A stretch of DNA of 64,000 bases from the NCBI RefSeq assembly GCF_000350225.1, contig NW_005178949.1, positions 197,144-261,143 on the forward strand, read 5' to 3'. The notes beneath the pieces are model-generated. The model was given only the letters and a program-made list of their open reading frames with translations, searched no databases and was not told the origin of the DNA. Below, one piece after another: positions 34,847-45,848 of this stretch. This DNA comes from Chondrus crispus (lineage: Eukaryota > Rhodophyta > Florideophyceae > Gigartinales > Gigartinaceae). Numbering within the stretch: the first letter of the stretch is position 1; every line of letters starts with the position of its first letter. Position numbers and translations under genes: made by a program.

Positions 34847-34903
34847 GTTAAGACAGAGTGTGTCAAGAGTCTTTTCAAGACTCCTAACACACTCTGTCTT
34901 AAC
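34847..34903. repeat. 17-bp perfect inverted repeat enclosing a second hairpin
   Basis: Arms GTTAAGACAGAGTGTGT (34847-34863) and ACACACTCTGTCTTAAC (34887-34903) pair perfectly. The loop contains GAGTCTT-TTC-AAGACTC, a second stem. It lies about 200 bp upstream of the Uma2-like gene. Confidence 0.9.
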
Positions 34904-35108
34904 ATGCCCCGAGTACACACACAGTTGGGCAGACGAGGAGCGAATCAATGTGAAACCTTTCCAGGCAAATTAACTGTATTTGAATCTGAAAGTCTCCAGG
35001 CAAACAACTGCCAAGGGCGTGCATAATGTCTCCTGTTAGCCGATCTGTTTGGCTCAAACAGTGCTGCTTGTACAAACGTTCTGAGCCCGGCGCCACCCCC
35101 TTCGCGAC

Positions 35109-36372
35109 ATGGACATCAACTCCCCGCCCCTCACATCTTCAGGCACTTCCCGACTCAATCGTAGCCCTTTCTGCTCCAACCCTGGCTCTGTCTCCGCGCA
35201 CCCGTCCCAGTCTTCTTTGCCGGCTTCGCCATCATCTCTGTCTCCACCTATCTCTCCGCCTTCATCCCCGTCACTATTGCCGTCGCCTTTGCACGCTTCC
35301 TCCACCCCATTCGGCCATTTACACCTTACGCCGAGCACGTTTGCTGACTATCTCAGCTTACCACACCGGCCTAGCGATTGTTACGAACTTATTGACGGAA
35401 TCCTATACCATCGTTCCGAGGATATGGCCGATGTACATCACAGGAGCATTCAAGACGTGCTCCATGCCGTTTTTGCTGTGGCCAACACCGAACGCCCATC
35501 TCCTGAGTGGGTGACGGCTTATGCGGAAGCGAAAGTGGGAATCAGGGAAAACTCGGACGCTGCTTCTCAGCCATCCGCCTCATCGTCACGTTGGCCTAGG
35601 GATTCTATCCTCATTGCCGACATTGCTGTTGGACCCCATGTTACGCCTGAGGAACAAGCAAACATGTCTCCAAAAGAAAGTCGACTTCCCACCAGGCAGA
35701 CCCCCTTTCTTGGTCGTTGAGGTGACGAGTACCAATCGTGTCGAAGATCTGACGACCAAAGTAGGGGAGTACTCACGCGCTGGGGTTCCAGAGTACGTGG
35801 TTGTCGATCGTGAAAAGTCCTGGGTCATTGTCTACAAACTCAAAGAAGACAAGAGCGACAAGAAAGGAACGAAAGCGCAGCGTTCGTCGCGAATCAGCAG
35901 TTTGGCCGTCGGAAACAAGGCAAGGACGTATCAAAGTCAACGATACTATTCCAAGGATGACATAGTCGAAGCTGTGGCGTTCCGTGACCTTAACCTTACT
36001 GCAAATAATCTTCTGCATCCCGAGAAGAGCAGTACTCGCATAATCGTATCTCCTCTTCGTAAAAAAGACAAGAATATCTCGGAACAAGACAAGAAGATCT
36101 CGGAACTCACCAGGGAACTGAGCAGAGCGCGCAGTCAAAAACAACAATTGACGAACAAGAACAAGCCTCTGCAAGAACGTGCGGTGCGGACAGATCGTAC
36201 AGACGCTGTGAGCCCGCAGTCACGTGCAGGTGCTGGGAGCCCACGGTCACGAGCAGGTAGTTTCCCGAAACGCGGTAGAGTGAAAAACGGTAGGAATGAT
36301 TCGCCCGGCAACAGCCCGACTACGAAAAGGGGCGGAAGAGGAAGGAGGAAGTACAGTAGTCATAACGCATGA
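35109..36372 (+). pseudogene. Uma2-family (PD-(D/E)XK) nuclease, one frameshift
   Basis: ATG 35109 starts a Ser/Pro-rich region of about 70 residues, then the Uma2 fold: YELIDGILYHRS, DSILIADIAVG (metal-binding Asp), then, in the next frame after about 35680, FLVVEVTSTNRVEDLTTKVG and AGVPEYVVVDREK with the E…K of the PD-(D/E)XK site. A coiled coil (KNISEQDKKISELTRELSRA) and a basic tail (KRGRVKNG, RGGRGRRK) finish it at 36372. Uma2 proteins are mainly bacterial and abundant in cyanobacteria, where many also end in coiled coils. All catalytic residues survive, so the single frameshift may be recent or a sequence error. It lies between two copies of repeat G inside element D. Function here is unknown. 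Confidence 0.78.
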
Positions 36373-36450
36373 CCCCTGTGAAAACGTCGTCTCTCTTAAG
36401 TAGGGGTCCCTTGCCGTGTGGCCAGAACGGCGGAGTATAACTTATTATAT

Positions 36451-36592
36451 ACAGTGCCTCCTACGATATAGTGCTATAGCGTGACATACCTCTAGCTATG
36501 GCACTATTGGGGGGATGGCACTATATAAAGGAGGCTCAAATACATATATTTGAGGACAAAGCACACTGCTAACACAAACACAACAAAGCCTG
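36451..36592. repeat. repeat G, right copy, cut by element C
   Basis: This matches 34375-34519 nearly base for base. Element C inserted after GCCTG; the repeat resumes at 45849 (GCCTGTATAACACAG…) and stays similar to about 45910, with a 40-bp gap relative to the left copy. Confidence 0.88.
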
Positions 36593-37273
36593 TGTAGTAT
36601 AACCCCCCCCTGGGGCTCTATTTTAGAATAGATCAACTCAGAATCGGATCGGTTACTGTAGGGCTCGATGCTCTACAGTACCACCACGTGTACCCCCGAG
36701 TACAGGGGGCGCACGAGTACACTTGTACGCGCGGGACCGAAGAACGCGCACACACGTGTACTGTCAGCCCCGATGGCTGACAGTATTGCAGTGTCGACCG
36801 ACCGCTACAGTACGTCGCTACAGTACATCGCTACAGTACATCGGTACTGTACTATTATGATAGGTTATTATGTACATTAAATATGGAGCGGACCGGCGGC
36901 GGTGGAGGGGGACAAGCACGGACTTGTCACCCACCGACCGTCAAGGTCCGACTCCCCGCTTATTCTAAGGTAGCGTTCGCTAACTACCTTAGAGCGGCAC
37001 CGAGCGCGGGTTGAGGACGCGCGCGGTACGCCCACGAGTCGGCTCCGCCTCCGCCCGTCGGTACTGGATCGTTACCCAGTGCCGCGCCGGGGCGTCGAGG
37101 CGTCGAACCGCTCGCGCGTACCGGCGTCCTCCCCGTTCCCGCTCTACCACGCTACCCGGGCCCGGTGCCCGGTGCCGTTAGCTGGTGTCCTGCTTCACCC
37201 CCGTCTTCCCGATTGGACGGGGTCTCGGTCGAACTGTGCATACACCCCTATCGCTGGGGGTGTTTATGCTACA
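36593..37273 (+). repeat. element C 5' LTR
   Basis: It starts TGTAGTATAA and ends TTATGCTACA, one mismatch from a perfect inverted repeat and the same ends as element B. It contains GCTACAGTACRTC in triplicate near 36805-36840 and the paired GTCAGCCCC-GATGGCTGAC palindrome. Confidence 0.94.
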
Positions 37274-37274
37274 G

Positions 37275-37296
37275 TGGTCTTCCGACCTAGAAGACC
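37275..37296 (+). other. candidate primer-binding site, self-complementary
   Basis: Directly after the LTR, TGGTCTTCCGACCTAG begins with the TGG expected to pair with a tRNA CCA end. The same bases form a 7-bp stem, GGTCTTC (37276-37282) with GAAGACC (37290-37296). Element A has the related TGGTCTCCAGACCTAG. Confidence 0.55.
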
Positions 37297-37506
37297 CTGG
37301 AGTCCGATCTCCGAGAAGACTTCCGCTTCCCTCCGCGAACCGACCGCGTCGAGATAAGCCAAGAGTTTGAGCCCTCGATCCGCTCCGAAGCGGCGGATCT
37401 GAGTCCGGCCGCTGTGCAGTCCCCATCCGCCCCGTCGGGCGACGGCGACGCAGGTCCTCGTGACCGCGAACCGTCGCTCGGATCCTCCGAGGAAAGAGCG
37501 GCGGCG

Positions 37507-39369
37507 ATGTTCGAACGCATAGCCGAATACATCGAGGAAGTCCGTACTTCCCTTCGGATCGATGTATCGGACCATGTATACACTCGATGTATGGCCGAAC
37601 TCCGCTCCCTGCGTGAAGGGAGGTTCGATAGAGTGACGCAGTCCTTAGAGAATCTCCGAGCACTGATCGACGAGTTACACTCGCGGATCATGCTCGTCGA
37701 AGACTCCCGTTTCGCCTCGCCCGGACCGTCCGGGCAAGGTCGCCCTGAGAGGCCGACCTCGGTGAGACGACCCGAGGACCGAACCTCTCCGTCCGCAGAG
37801 CAATTGGGTGCGTTCGCGCACCTCTCCGCTGAGCTCGACGCCACTCGTCGGCGTGCTCGTGACATGGAACGTACCATGGCCGAAAGGCTACCCGGTGCCC
37901 CCTCGAGAGGGCCCGGTGGTACCGTACCTCCGAGCGCCGCCGCCCCCGAAGGTTGGCGTCCAACTGGTGCCGCTACCAGTCGGACTGCAGAAGGAAGCCG
38001 TCCTCCGATAGACGCCAACTTCGCGTCTGAGACCCAAGCCTTGCCGCCTATCGTCGGAAGTAGGCGGCAAGTGGACCGCGTATCGTACGCGGACGAACAG
38101 GACCGTGGAGGAGCCGCCCGCGGATCCGGAGAACCGCTGTTCTCTGTCGATCCCCGCTGGGGCGGCTACCCGCCGGCGAGTTACGCCGAGCATCCAGGTC
38201 CGGTAGACGTTCGTACGCTACCGGTTACCTCCTTCGGCACGCTGGGTCCCGCTGAACCCGAGCTCGAGCCGGTACATACGATGATCCAAGAGTTCAGCGC
38301 CTTGGCTGACTATCGTATGTACCGCTTGGATAACACCTCGAGGCTCGTTACCTCGGGTGACGCGGGACGGATCGCGAAGTACGTCCAACGCTGTCGTGGG
38401 ATCCGTCCCACGATGCGCAGCTTCGACGGTACCGACCCGATCCAGCTGCTGCCGTTTTTGAAGGATATCCGAATCACCTTCAACTCGCAACACCTGACCG
38501 AAGGTGTTGCGGTACGAGTCCTCGCGCACTTCCTCGAACGCGACGCGGAGCGCTTGTATACGAGTTATACGATGCGTGGCCTCCGCGCCGGCCAGCTCCA
38601 TGACGACGTGAGCTGGCCGGGGCTCGTGAATCAATTCTTAAAACGCTACCTCACGGACGACGTGTTAGGTGAAGCGTACGACGCTGTCGCTACGGCGCGA
38701 CAGCAATCGCATGAGACGGAAAGCACGTTTGCTGACCGACTCGAGACTGCCGCGTTCCGATGCACGGCAGTCTTCTCCGAACAGTCCCTCGCGCACTACT
38801 TCGTGCGGGGACTTGCACCGGCAACCCGTGCCACAGTATCCGAAACTGTGCAAAGGCTGCCAGGCAGTCAGAAGACCGATCTTCCGACCATCCGCCGTAT
38901 CGCCACGGCGGAAGATACAACGTACCGCGCCCGGCGCGGTTTACCTCTGCCGGATTCGAAACCGGCAGGGAAGGCTGGCAGGACTACGAAGTCCGCCGCG
39001 ACAAGTTCGCCGGCCTCGACCCTCCATATCGGGGAGGATGAGTGGCAGGCCGACCCTGTCATCATTACGGAAGGAGCAGGGCCCGTGGGGGCACGAACCC
39101 CCTCACCGATGTCGACCGGAACGACGTCGAGTTACGCGACCGCATTCGCGGCCACTCCGAGAGTGGCAAGGGGTACGGACCCCCGGGTCGCAGAGCTGGA
39201 CATATCGAGCCGAGATGCATGGAAGACGGAAATACGGAGTTCCTCATCAAGTGGGCGCATTACGACGCGCCCACTTGGACTGCGCGGACTCACGTCCCGG
39301 AGGAGTTGGTGTCTCGTTACGCCCAACGCCTCCGGAGACGTACCGGCAGAGACCTCACCCAAACCGTGA
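37507..39369 (+). CDS. element C gag
   Basis: The frame is open from a TAG at 37288-37290 to 39369, but the first ATG is 37507. Element B's homologous protein starts further upstream (ATG 26251), so C's original start may be lost. The N-terminal third has coiled-coil character (ENLRALIDELHSRIMLVEDS). The capsid-like core (RLDNTSRLVTSGDAGRIAKY…RPTMRSFDGTDPIQLL…AHFLERDAERLY) is highly similar to B. The last 50 or so residues are chromodomain DNA read in the wrong frame, and the zinc knuckle has been deleted with pol. RNA packaging may therefore depend on a partner's Gag. Confidence 0.85.
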   Translation: MFERIAEYIEEVRTSLRIDVSDHVYTRCMAELRSLREGRFDRVTQSLENLRALIDELHSRIMLVEDSRFASPGPSGQGRPERPTSVRRPEDRTSPSAEQLGAFAHLSAELDATRRRARDMERTMAERLPGAPSRGPGGTVPPSAAAPEGWRPTGAATSRTAEGSRPPIDANFASETQALPPIVGSRRQVDRVSYADEQDRGGAARGSGEPLFSVDPRWGGYPPASYAEHPGPVDVRTLPVTSFGTLGPAEPELEPVHTMIQEFSALADYRMYRLDNTSRLVTSGDAGRIAKYVQRCRGIRPTMRSFDGTDPIQLLPFLKDIRITFNSQHLTEGVAVRVLAHFLERDAERLYTSYTMRGLRAGQLHDDVSWPGLVNQFLKRYLTDDVLGEAYDAVATARQQSHETESTFADRLETAAFRCTAVFSEQSLAHYFVRGLAPATRATVSETVQRLPGSQKTDLPTIRRIATAEDTTYRARRGLPLPDSKPAGKAGRTTKSAATSSPASTLHIGEDEWQADPVIITEGAGPVGARTPSPMSTGTTSSYATAFAATPRVARGTDPRVAELDISSRDAWKTEIRSSSSSGRITTRPLGLRGLTSRRSWCLVTPNASGDVPAETSPKP

Positions 39370-39389
39370 ACGCGGACGTTCACGCTTAA
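39215..39389 (+). pseudogene. chromodomain remnant of deleted pol in element C
   Basis: MEDGNTEFLIKWAHYDAPTW and the following RTHVPEELVSRYA match the chromodomain that ends element B's integrase (MEDGTIEFLIKWADYN…). Here it directly follows gag, in a different frame. The junction near 39215 marks the pol deletion. Confidence 0.85.
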
Positions 39390-39399
39390 GGGGGGGCCC
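39366..39399 (+). other. hairpin plus polypurine motif, copy 1 of element C
   Basis: GTGAACG-CGGA-CGTTCAC (39366-39383) forms a 7-bp stem with a 4-base loop, followed by GCTTAAGGGGGGGCCC. The same arrangement precedes the 3' LTR at 45134. It marks the left border of the antisense block. Confidence 0.8.
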
Positions 39400-42300
39400 T
39401 CAACCGCTCCTTCGCGGATTAACCCCAGCCTGCACGAACAGACTAAAAGGGGAAGCGAAGGAGGACGGTGGACCCTATCGGAAGGTCACAGCCGGGGACG
39501 TGTTCAAGTCAAGTCGTCTTGACTTCTCGGACGTCAAGGACGCGAGACATAGGAACAGGACAGTACGAACTGCCTGAAGAAAAAGGTTGGGCCCTCGTAA
39601 TGACCGACATTACGAGGACCGCGAAACCCGGTTCGGATCGGAAAAGTCGGACGACCCGCCCCCGAACAGAATTGCCGGACGATCCGTTAAGTCCAGCAAC
39701 CACGGCGAGGAGAGGCGCCCGACGAACGAGGAGATCAACAGTGGGATCACGAGAGCCCTCGGTGGGCAGAGTAAGCGACCAAGAATGCCCGTCGCTTTGG
39801 TCTCGGTATAACCGAGAAGAGGGAGGCTCACGTCGAGCTTTCAATCAGCATCCGCGTCGGAGAGCCCGGCAGAAGACCGGATCATGACCCTCCCGGTGTG
39901 GGTCGTGCGCGAGGAAGCGCGCAAAACGCGTCGGCAGATGCACAGACGAGCGAAGCTGCATTCGCCACAGCAGTAGCGAGGATAGTTATGGAAGGAGGGG
40001 TAAGCGAAAGCAACTCAGCCTGAGGGGCACCAGTATATGCGCACAGACGCGAGACACCCCGAAACCGCCGCCGACACATGCCCCATAATAGGGAAAATTA
40101 CGGGGGATGAGAACGTGGCACGTGAGCGAGTGCGCGCCATGCTCCAATACCGGTTGCGTCATCACCAAATCACCCCGCCACGATCCCACTAAAATAACGA
40201 AAAATCAACGGTGGCAATTACACCAGCACGTGCATGGCGCACGAGGGCACTGTACGCCATACCGAAAGCAAGGAGAAGGCCGACGGCGCTGAGCTAGGGT
40301 ACAACGGGTACCGGACAGGAGGTACACACGTCTGCCCCCTCACCAAAGGGGAGGACGGTGCGAGTACGACAAACGGACGCCGCGCAATCCCGGCTCCGAC
40401 ACCCCCAAGCCGACCGAACGGCTTTCATCCACAGTCACCTCCGCACGCATCCGACCGCGTACCAATCACGCGAGATGCCTGAGCCGTTCTCCCGCGAGCT
40501 GCTCCCGCGCGTTCGAACCCGCGCCCTCCCCGCCGTCGAGGGCGAGAGGCGCGGTAGAACGCGAACCCCCGACAGCTGGCGCCTCTAACATCTCCACTGC
40601 GCTTCGCACGTCTCCTTCGATTTCCCGCATACAGGACACAGGTCGCACCAGGCCTAACGTACGAGACGAAGACCCAAAGAAGACCCGGGACGCGCGACCG
40701 AGGCGAATTCCGACCGGGAAGACGCGGCACGGCGCCGCCCGCGCGCCTCGCTGTCCGATCGGCCCCTGCCCCTAGTCCCCTCCTTGAGCGGCCGACCACG
40801 CACCGGTTGAGCGACTGGCCCGAGCCGTCCTCCCGCGAGCGACGAAGGACCGGGCCGCCACGGAATAGAAGAAGACAAACGCGAGTCGATCCCGCGCTTT
40901 CGAGCCCTCGCCGCCGACGGCGAGGGACGCCGGAGAGCCCGAACCCACGACGGCCCGCGTCGACCCCACCGATACTCCACGATGTTTCTTTTTTTTAGCC
41001 GCAGCGGCGTCGCGGAGACTAAGCGCCTCCATCTCCACGCCACCGCTTAGGGTCAGACGAACCATGACGGCACCCAAACCGCGTCGCTCTCCTTCGTTGC
41101 TGCCGTTGGACACTGCCCGAGGGAGCGCGATCGAATGCATTTAGGGATGAGGCGCGTCGACACCGCGAGAGAAGGAGATTCTGCGTATCGAGCGCAGTGG
41201 GAGCAAGAGAACGTCGACGGCCGAACGCCGACGAGATGGAAGACGAAAGGAGTTACGACCGAGCGGGCATCCCGACTGTGACTTAGGGTCTGGGTTGGCC
41301 GGCACGTGGACGGACCACAGTGCACAAGGCGCATCGAAACGACGTCAGATGGCCCGCCGCCCTCCGTTCGAGAGCCGAAAAGGACACCGGTACGGGACCC
41401 GGTAGCGAAGAGGAATGGGTCGTCGGCCCCGCGCTCACCCGACGGCACCACGCCCCCGGGGGGGGGGTCGGAGACCGAATGCAACTAACTTAACGAGCTT
41501 CTCAACCGCCCCTCCCTCCGGAATGGAAAGGCGGGTAGGAGCCACGACTCCAAGCGCGACCTCGGTCGTCGCGACGAAGAGAGAGAGAGAGGGGGCGCAG
41601 GCGGATGAAGCGGACATCTTTAATGTTATGGATAGAGGACGCACCGCGTCACACCGGGGCGACGCGGTGCGGTAGGCGTGTTCAACGGGGCGCGTTGACC
41701 GGCAGCCCTGAGGAGCCCATGGCTCAAGCCCCCGAAGGGCAATAACCCGGATCACTCGGGTCCCCGGGGTCGAGCTCCCCAAGGGTGAGCATGGGAACGC
41801 CCCCGTGACCGACCTCACCGGGTGGGATGGTGGCCGAGCCGACGGAACTACGGGGATTCGTCTGAGGCGGGACCGATCACGGCGGTGACTCGGACAACTC
41901 CCGAAATCCCGGTTACGGTAACGGGCGACTGGGCGTACCGAGACTAGCCGCGAAGGGGCTCTCGACGGCACACGCAACGAAATGCGAACCGCCTCGGAAG
42001 GGCCCGCGCCGAGCCCTGCCGTCACAGTAGACTCGCGAAGCGCCACGGGGAATGGACCAGAACGGCGAACCGCCGCCGGGAGACACATCGGAACCCTCAG
42101 GGGGCATTGGCAGGTGTGGGAGTTGCCACCACGGCCGAAGTCGACACCCTCGCCAGTGTGCCGAGGGCGGCAGCAGCGCCCTGACGAGGAGGCCCGTGCG
42201 CCGGAGACCGGTAGGGTCACCGGAGAAGCGATCCGCGGTAGCCCGTATGGCTGCGGGATGCGCGACCCCCGCGCTGATACGGCCCTCAAACCCGAAAAAA

Positions 42301-42433
42301 AGGGGGCCGCGAGACGACCGAAGCAAAGGAAAACGATCGAACGTTGAAGGAGAAGTAACAAGAAAATGCCTTAGGGGCTTTACAAGAAGGGAGCTAACGG
42401 ACGATGTACGGGACCATAGAACGACCCGAGCGC
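39400..42433. other. element C region downstream of the antisense gene
   Basis: Three kilobases without a recognisable gene. Frames on both strands are short or GC-driven. On the minus strand this is the 3' side of the antisense gene. Confidence 0.5.
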
Positions 42434-45111
42434 TCATCGGCTCGTGCCGTTAGAGGGCGCCGACGGGCCGGAAGCACGCGCCCTCGGGGGGCAATAACTC
42501 GGATGAGACGGCAACTCGGGCTCCATTTCATGGAGCGGAGGAAGTCCGGCCTCTCCGTGGGGAGTCCAACCCCGAGACGGATCAGCAGAGGTCGCGGGGG
42601 TGTCGGTCGTCGAGAGGCCGTACCCGCGACCCTTAGAAGAATCTCGAAGATTCTGCCGCGGCGGGGACGCAGCACGCTCCGGGGGCCCAACACGAGCGGC
42701 TCTGAGCGCGTCACGTTCTCCGCGATACCGATCGCGGTCGAAGACGTCGCACTGGAGATCCCTCGCGCGACGTGAGGAGGCATCGCGTAGGACCTCGAGC
42801 TCGCACCGGGCGTCGCGAAGCTGTGCAGCGAGAGAGTCGCGCTCCGCAGCGAAGGACTGGCGCTCCGCCCCGAGGCGACGCGACTCGCTGCTACGCTCAA
42901 GATACCAGTTCGTCAGGGTCCGCAGTAGGCCCTCTATGCTCCAAGTCCGATCAATTAGGTTCCCCAGGGCGCGGGACAACCTGGGGATCGCGGTGATCTC
43001 TCGGCGAGTTAAATCGAGATGGAGCGCTTGTCCCCGCGGGGTACCAGGGTACACAACGGAACCAAGGGAGGGGAGCGGAGGTAACGTAGGCTCCGCCACC
43101 GTGTGGGGACCGATAACGGGAAGGCCCCGTACCACGTTCGTCCCAGCCGACGCGACGGCTGGGGACTCCCCGTCGAGGTCGCGATACCTCTTCCGTCGTG
43201 CCTCTCGCGCAGTAGAACCGACACCCCCTTTGCTCCGAGAGGGGGCCGCCAGGAGGGGATTCGGACGTGCCACGAAGGCATCTCCTTGACAATCATAAGC
43301 CAGGAAGGAACTCCGGGTCCCTGTCGTGTAGTCGGTCCACGGTCGCCTGTTACGTTCGGGCACCGCGACGGCGCGGTGCATCAAGTCGAGGACCGAGGTG
43401 TAGGACCATGGGACATTCGGGGAACCGCGCTCCAAGCGGTGCAGGGTCACGTCGGGCAGAAGCGGCGCGACCCGACCCAGGAAGGACAGCACACCGACGG
43501 GCTGTACGAAGGCGCGTCCATGTACCGAGACCTCACTCATGAAAGCGTTACAGGTGGACCACGCCCATTCGCACTCGTAATTGTAGACAAGTTCCTCATA
43601 CGCCGGGTGCCTCGAGTCAGCACACGCGAAGCCGAAATGCTTCAATGCGTAGGGGAGTAACGGATGCACTCCCAACGAAGGGAGTGCCTCCCCTACGCCC
43701 GGCGGAAGCTCCGGAAAATCGCTTCGCGATAGGCCCGGAGAGAAGGCAGCGGATGGGAAGACACGACCGTCGTCCTCATCGGCGTGGCGGTACGCCGACC
43801 AATCATTAGGAGCCAGGGCGATATGGTGGATGCGCATCAGAGCGCAAGCGGACTTCTGCAGAGCCGCACGAACCCTTGAGTGGGCACGAGGACGGGGGCT
43901 GACGTACAGCCCCGCTACCTCTGAAAGGATAAAACGACGGGGAGCTCCGTGGGTCCCGGTGGAAGAGGTACGTCGACATTCGATCGACGTATTCGACCTC
44001 TTCCACACTATAGGCAAACGTCCTATCACTGGGTATCTCGTCCGGAAGTTGGTAGGGAGCACCGTCCCCCTCGGACAACAGACGACCGAAGGCAAGGGAC
44101 GCCTCCGCTGCCAGGCCACTAGTAGATGGTGCGGATCCGGAGCAGGTCGGGGCGCAGGTAAGCCCTCGTCAGAAGTTCGCCGACGGTCACGCCCGACCGA
44201 GCGTGACGGCGCCACGCATAGTTTAGGCGGCTGAGCGGTAACGGAACCGACCGCTCCAGGGACACCCCCAGCCACTGCGTAGAGGTGTCGGCCACCTCTT
44301 CCTCCGTGGCCCTGCCAAGCCGGGACGCTGTCGTCGGAGCACCGGGGCGCCGGCAACTACCGGAAGCTCCATATGAGCCCTCTGCGGGCTGATACGTGCC
44401 CTCGCACGACCATGCCACGAGCTCCCCGCCGGGGGAGCCACCGCCGACACCAACACGCGCAGGCCGAAAGGGCATTGGACCCCCTGCCACCGAGGACGAT
44501 GGGGCGCTGGGCGGCAAGGCGGCGAGCGACGGGGGACTTGGCTCTTCGGGCACTGTAGAGACCCGGGGCCCTCGGGCCTTCCGGAACGGACGGGGAGGCC
44601 ACCACGGCGTCGGAGCGGCAGCGTTGGCGACGGTAGGAGGTAGTCGTGATGCCCCCGCCTCCTCGACGGAGGCGGGGTCATCAAGGGTCGTGGCGCAGAC
44701 AAGCGGTGCGTCCGATCCACTGCCAGGCGACGACCGCGGAAGCGAGGGGCTGTCCCGAGGGGTAGCCCGGGGCGACATAGTGAGGACGAAAGGGCGCGAG
44801 CCGATTAGGCAGACGAGGGAGTAGGGGGGCTCGTGGAGAAGGAGAAAGAAGGCCGCTTGCCGGGTCGGAGGGAGAAGAACGGACTCCCCCGGAGGGAGTA
44901 GCGGGGTAATGCCGACGGCGAGCCCCAAAGGCACACGGCGGGAAGGAGCCGAGGCCGAAGAGGGGGAGACGAGGTCCCCGGTTGACAGGAACGGGGTCGA
45001 GAGGTCAGCACGCGCGCAGAGGAGCACGAGACAGGACCCCGGGGATACCGACCAGGGAGCGGAGCCGTGAGAAGGAGCGAAAGGGGCCGTATCGAGTACG
45101 CGGTTAGACAT
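42434..45111 (-). pseudogene. antisense gene of element C, two frameshifts
   Basis: ATG 45109-45111, 57 bp from the 3' LTR, opens a Pro/Ser-rich frame to 44119. Single-base shifts near 44120 and 43940 join it to the conserved core (YQLPDEIPSDRTFAYSVEEV, then NDWSAYRHA, HPLLPYALKHFGFACADSRH, NYECEWAWSTC) and to a tail ending at 42434. A basic RRKRYRDLD motif, a charged coiled coil (LAAQLRDARCELEVLRDAS) and a C-terminus HPSYCP…PSN-x2-SR are shared with element B. The ancestral protein would be near 890 residues. No known family is recognised. The breaks mean this copy is probably not functional. Confidence 0.75.
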
Positions 45112-45133
45112 GGCTCACGCTCTACAAGCACCC

Positions 45134-45168
45134 GTGGACGCGGACGTCCCCGCTTAAGGGGGGGGCCG
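45134..45168 (+). other. hairpin plus polypurine tract, copy 2 of element C
   Basis: GTGGACG-CGGA-CGTCCCC (45134-45151) then GCTTAAGGGGGGGG runs into the 3' LTR at 45169, the normal place for the plus-strand primer. Compared with copy 1, an A to G on one side of the stem is matched by T to C on the other. Confidence 0.82.
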
Positions 45169-45848
45169 TGTAGTATAACCCCCCCTGGGGCTCTATTTTA
45201 GATTAGATCAACTCAGAATCGGATCGGTTACTGTAGGGCTCGATGCTCTACAGTACCACCACGTGTACCCCCGAGTACAGGGGGCGCACGAGTACACTTG
45301 TACGCGCGGGACCGAAGAACGCGCACACACGTGTACTGTCAGCCCCGATGGCTGACAGTATTGCAGTGTCGACCGACCGCTACAGTACGTCGCTACAGTA
45401 CATCGCTACAGTACATCGGTACTGTACTATTATGATAGGTTATTATGTACATTAAATATGGAGCGGACCGGCGGCGGTGGAGGGGGACAAGCACGGACTT
45501 GTCACCCACCGACCGTCAAGGTCCGACTCCCCGCTTATTCTAAGGTAGCGTTCGCTAACTACCTTAGAGCGGCACCGAGCGCGGGTTGAGGACGCGCGCG
45601 GTACGCCCACGAGTCGGCTCCGCCTCCGCCCGTCGGTACTGGATCGTTACCCAGTGCCGCGCCGGGGCGTCGAGGCGTCGAACCGCTCGCGCGTACCGGC
45701 GTCCTCCCCGTTCCCGCTCTACCACGCTACCCGGGCCCGGTGCCCGGTGCCGTTAGCTGGTGTCCTGCTTCACCCCCGTCTTCCCGATTGGACGGGGTCT
45801 CGGTCGAACTGTGCATACACCCCTATCGCTGGGGGTGTTTATGCTACA
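45169..45848 (+). repeat. element C 3' LTR
   Basis: It is nearly identical to 36593-37273. It is followed by the target duplication GCCTG at 45849-45853. Confidence 0.95.

Larger units (their letters stand above)
36593..45848 (+). mobile_element. element C: gag-only chromovirus derivative, young insertion
   Basis: LTRs 36593-37273 and 45169-45848 differ at only about two sites that I can see (one C in a C-run, one A/T). The target duplication GCCTG is perfect (36588-36592, 45849-45853). Gag is intact, but sequence jumps from the gag C-terminal region straight to the chromodomain near 39215, so protease, RT, RNase H and integrase are gone. The antisense block and both hairpin/polypurine motifs remain. 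It must have moved using proteins from a relative such as B. Confidence 0.93.

Noticed and set aside
42600-43660. Plus-strand ORFs opposite the antisense gene of element C (and 52482-53533 in B)
   Set aside because: B and C agree at protein level on the minus strand over hundreds of residues; the plus-strand products do not look alike.
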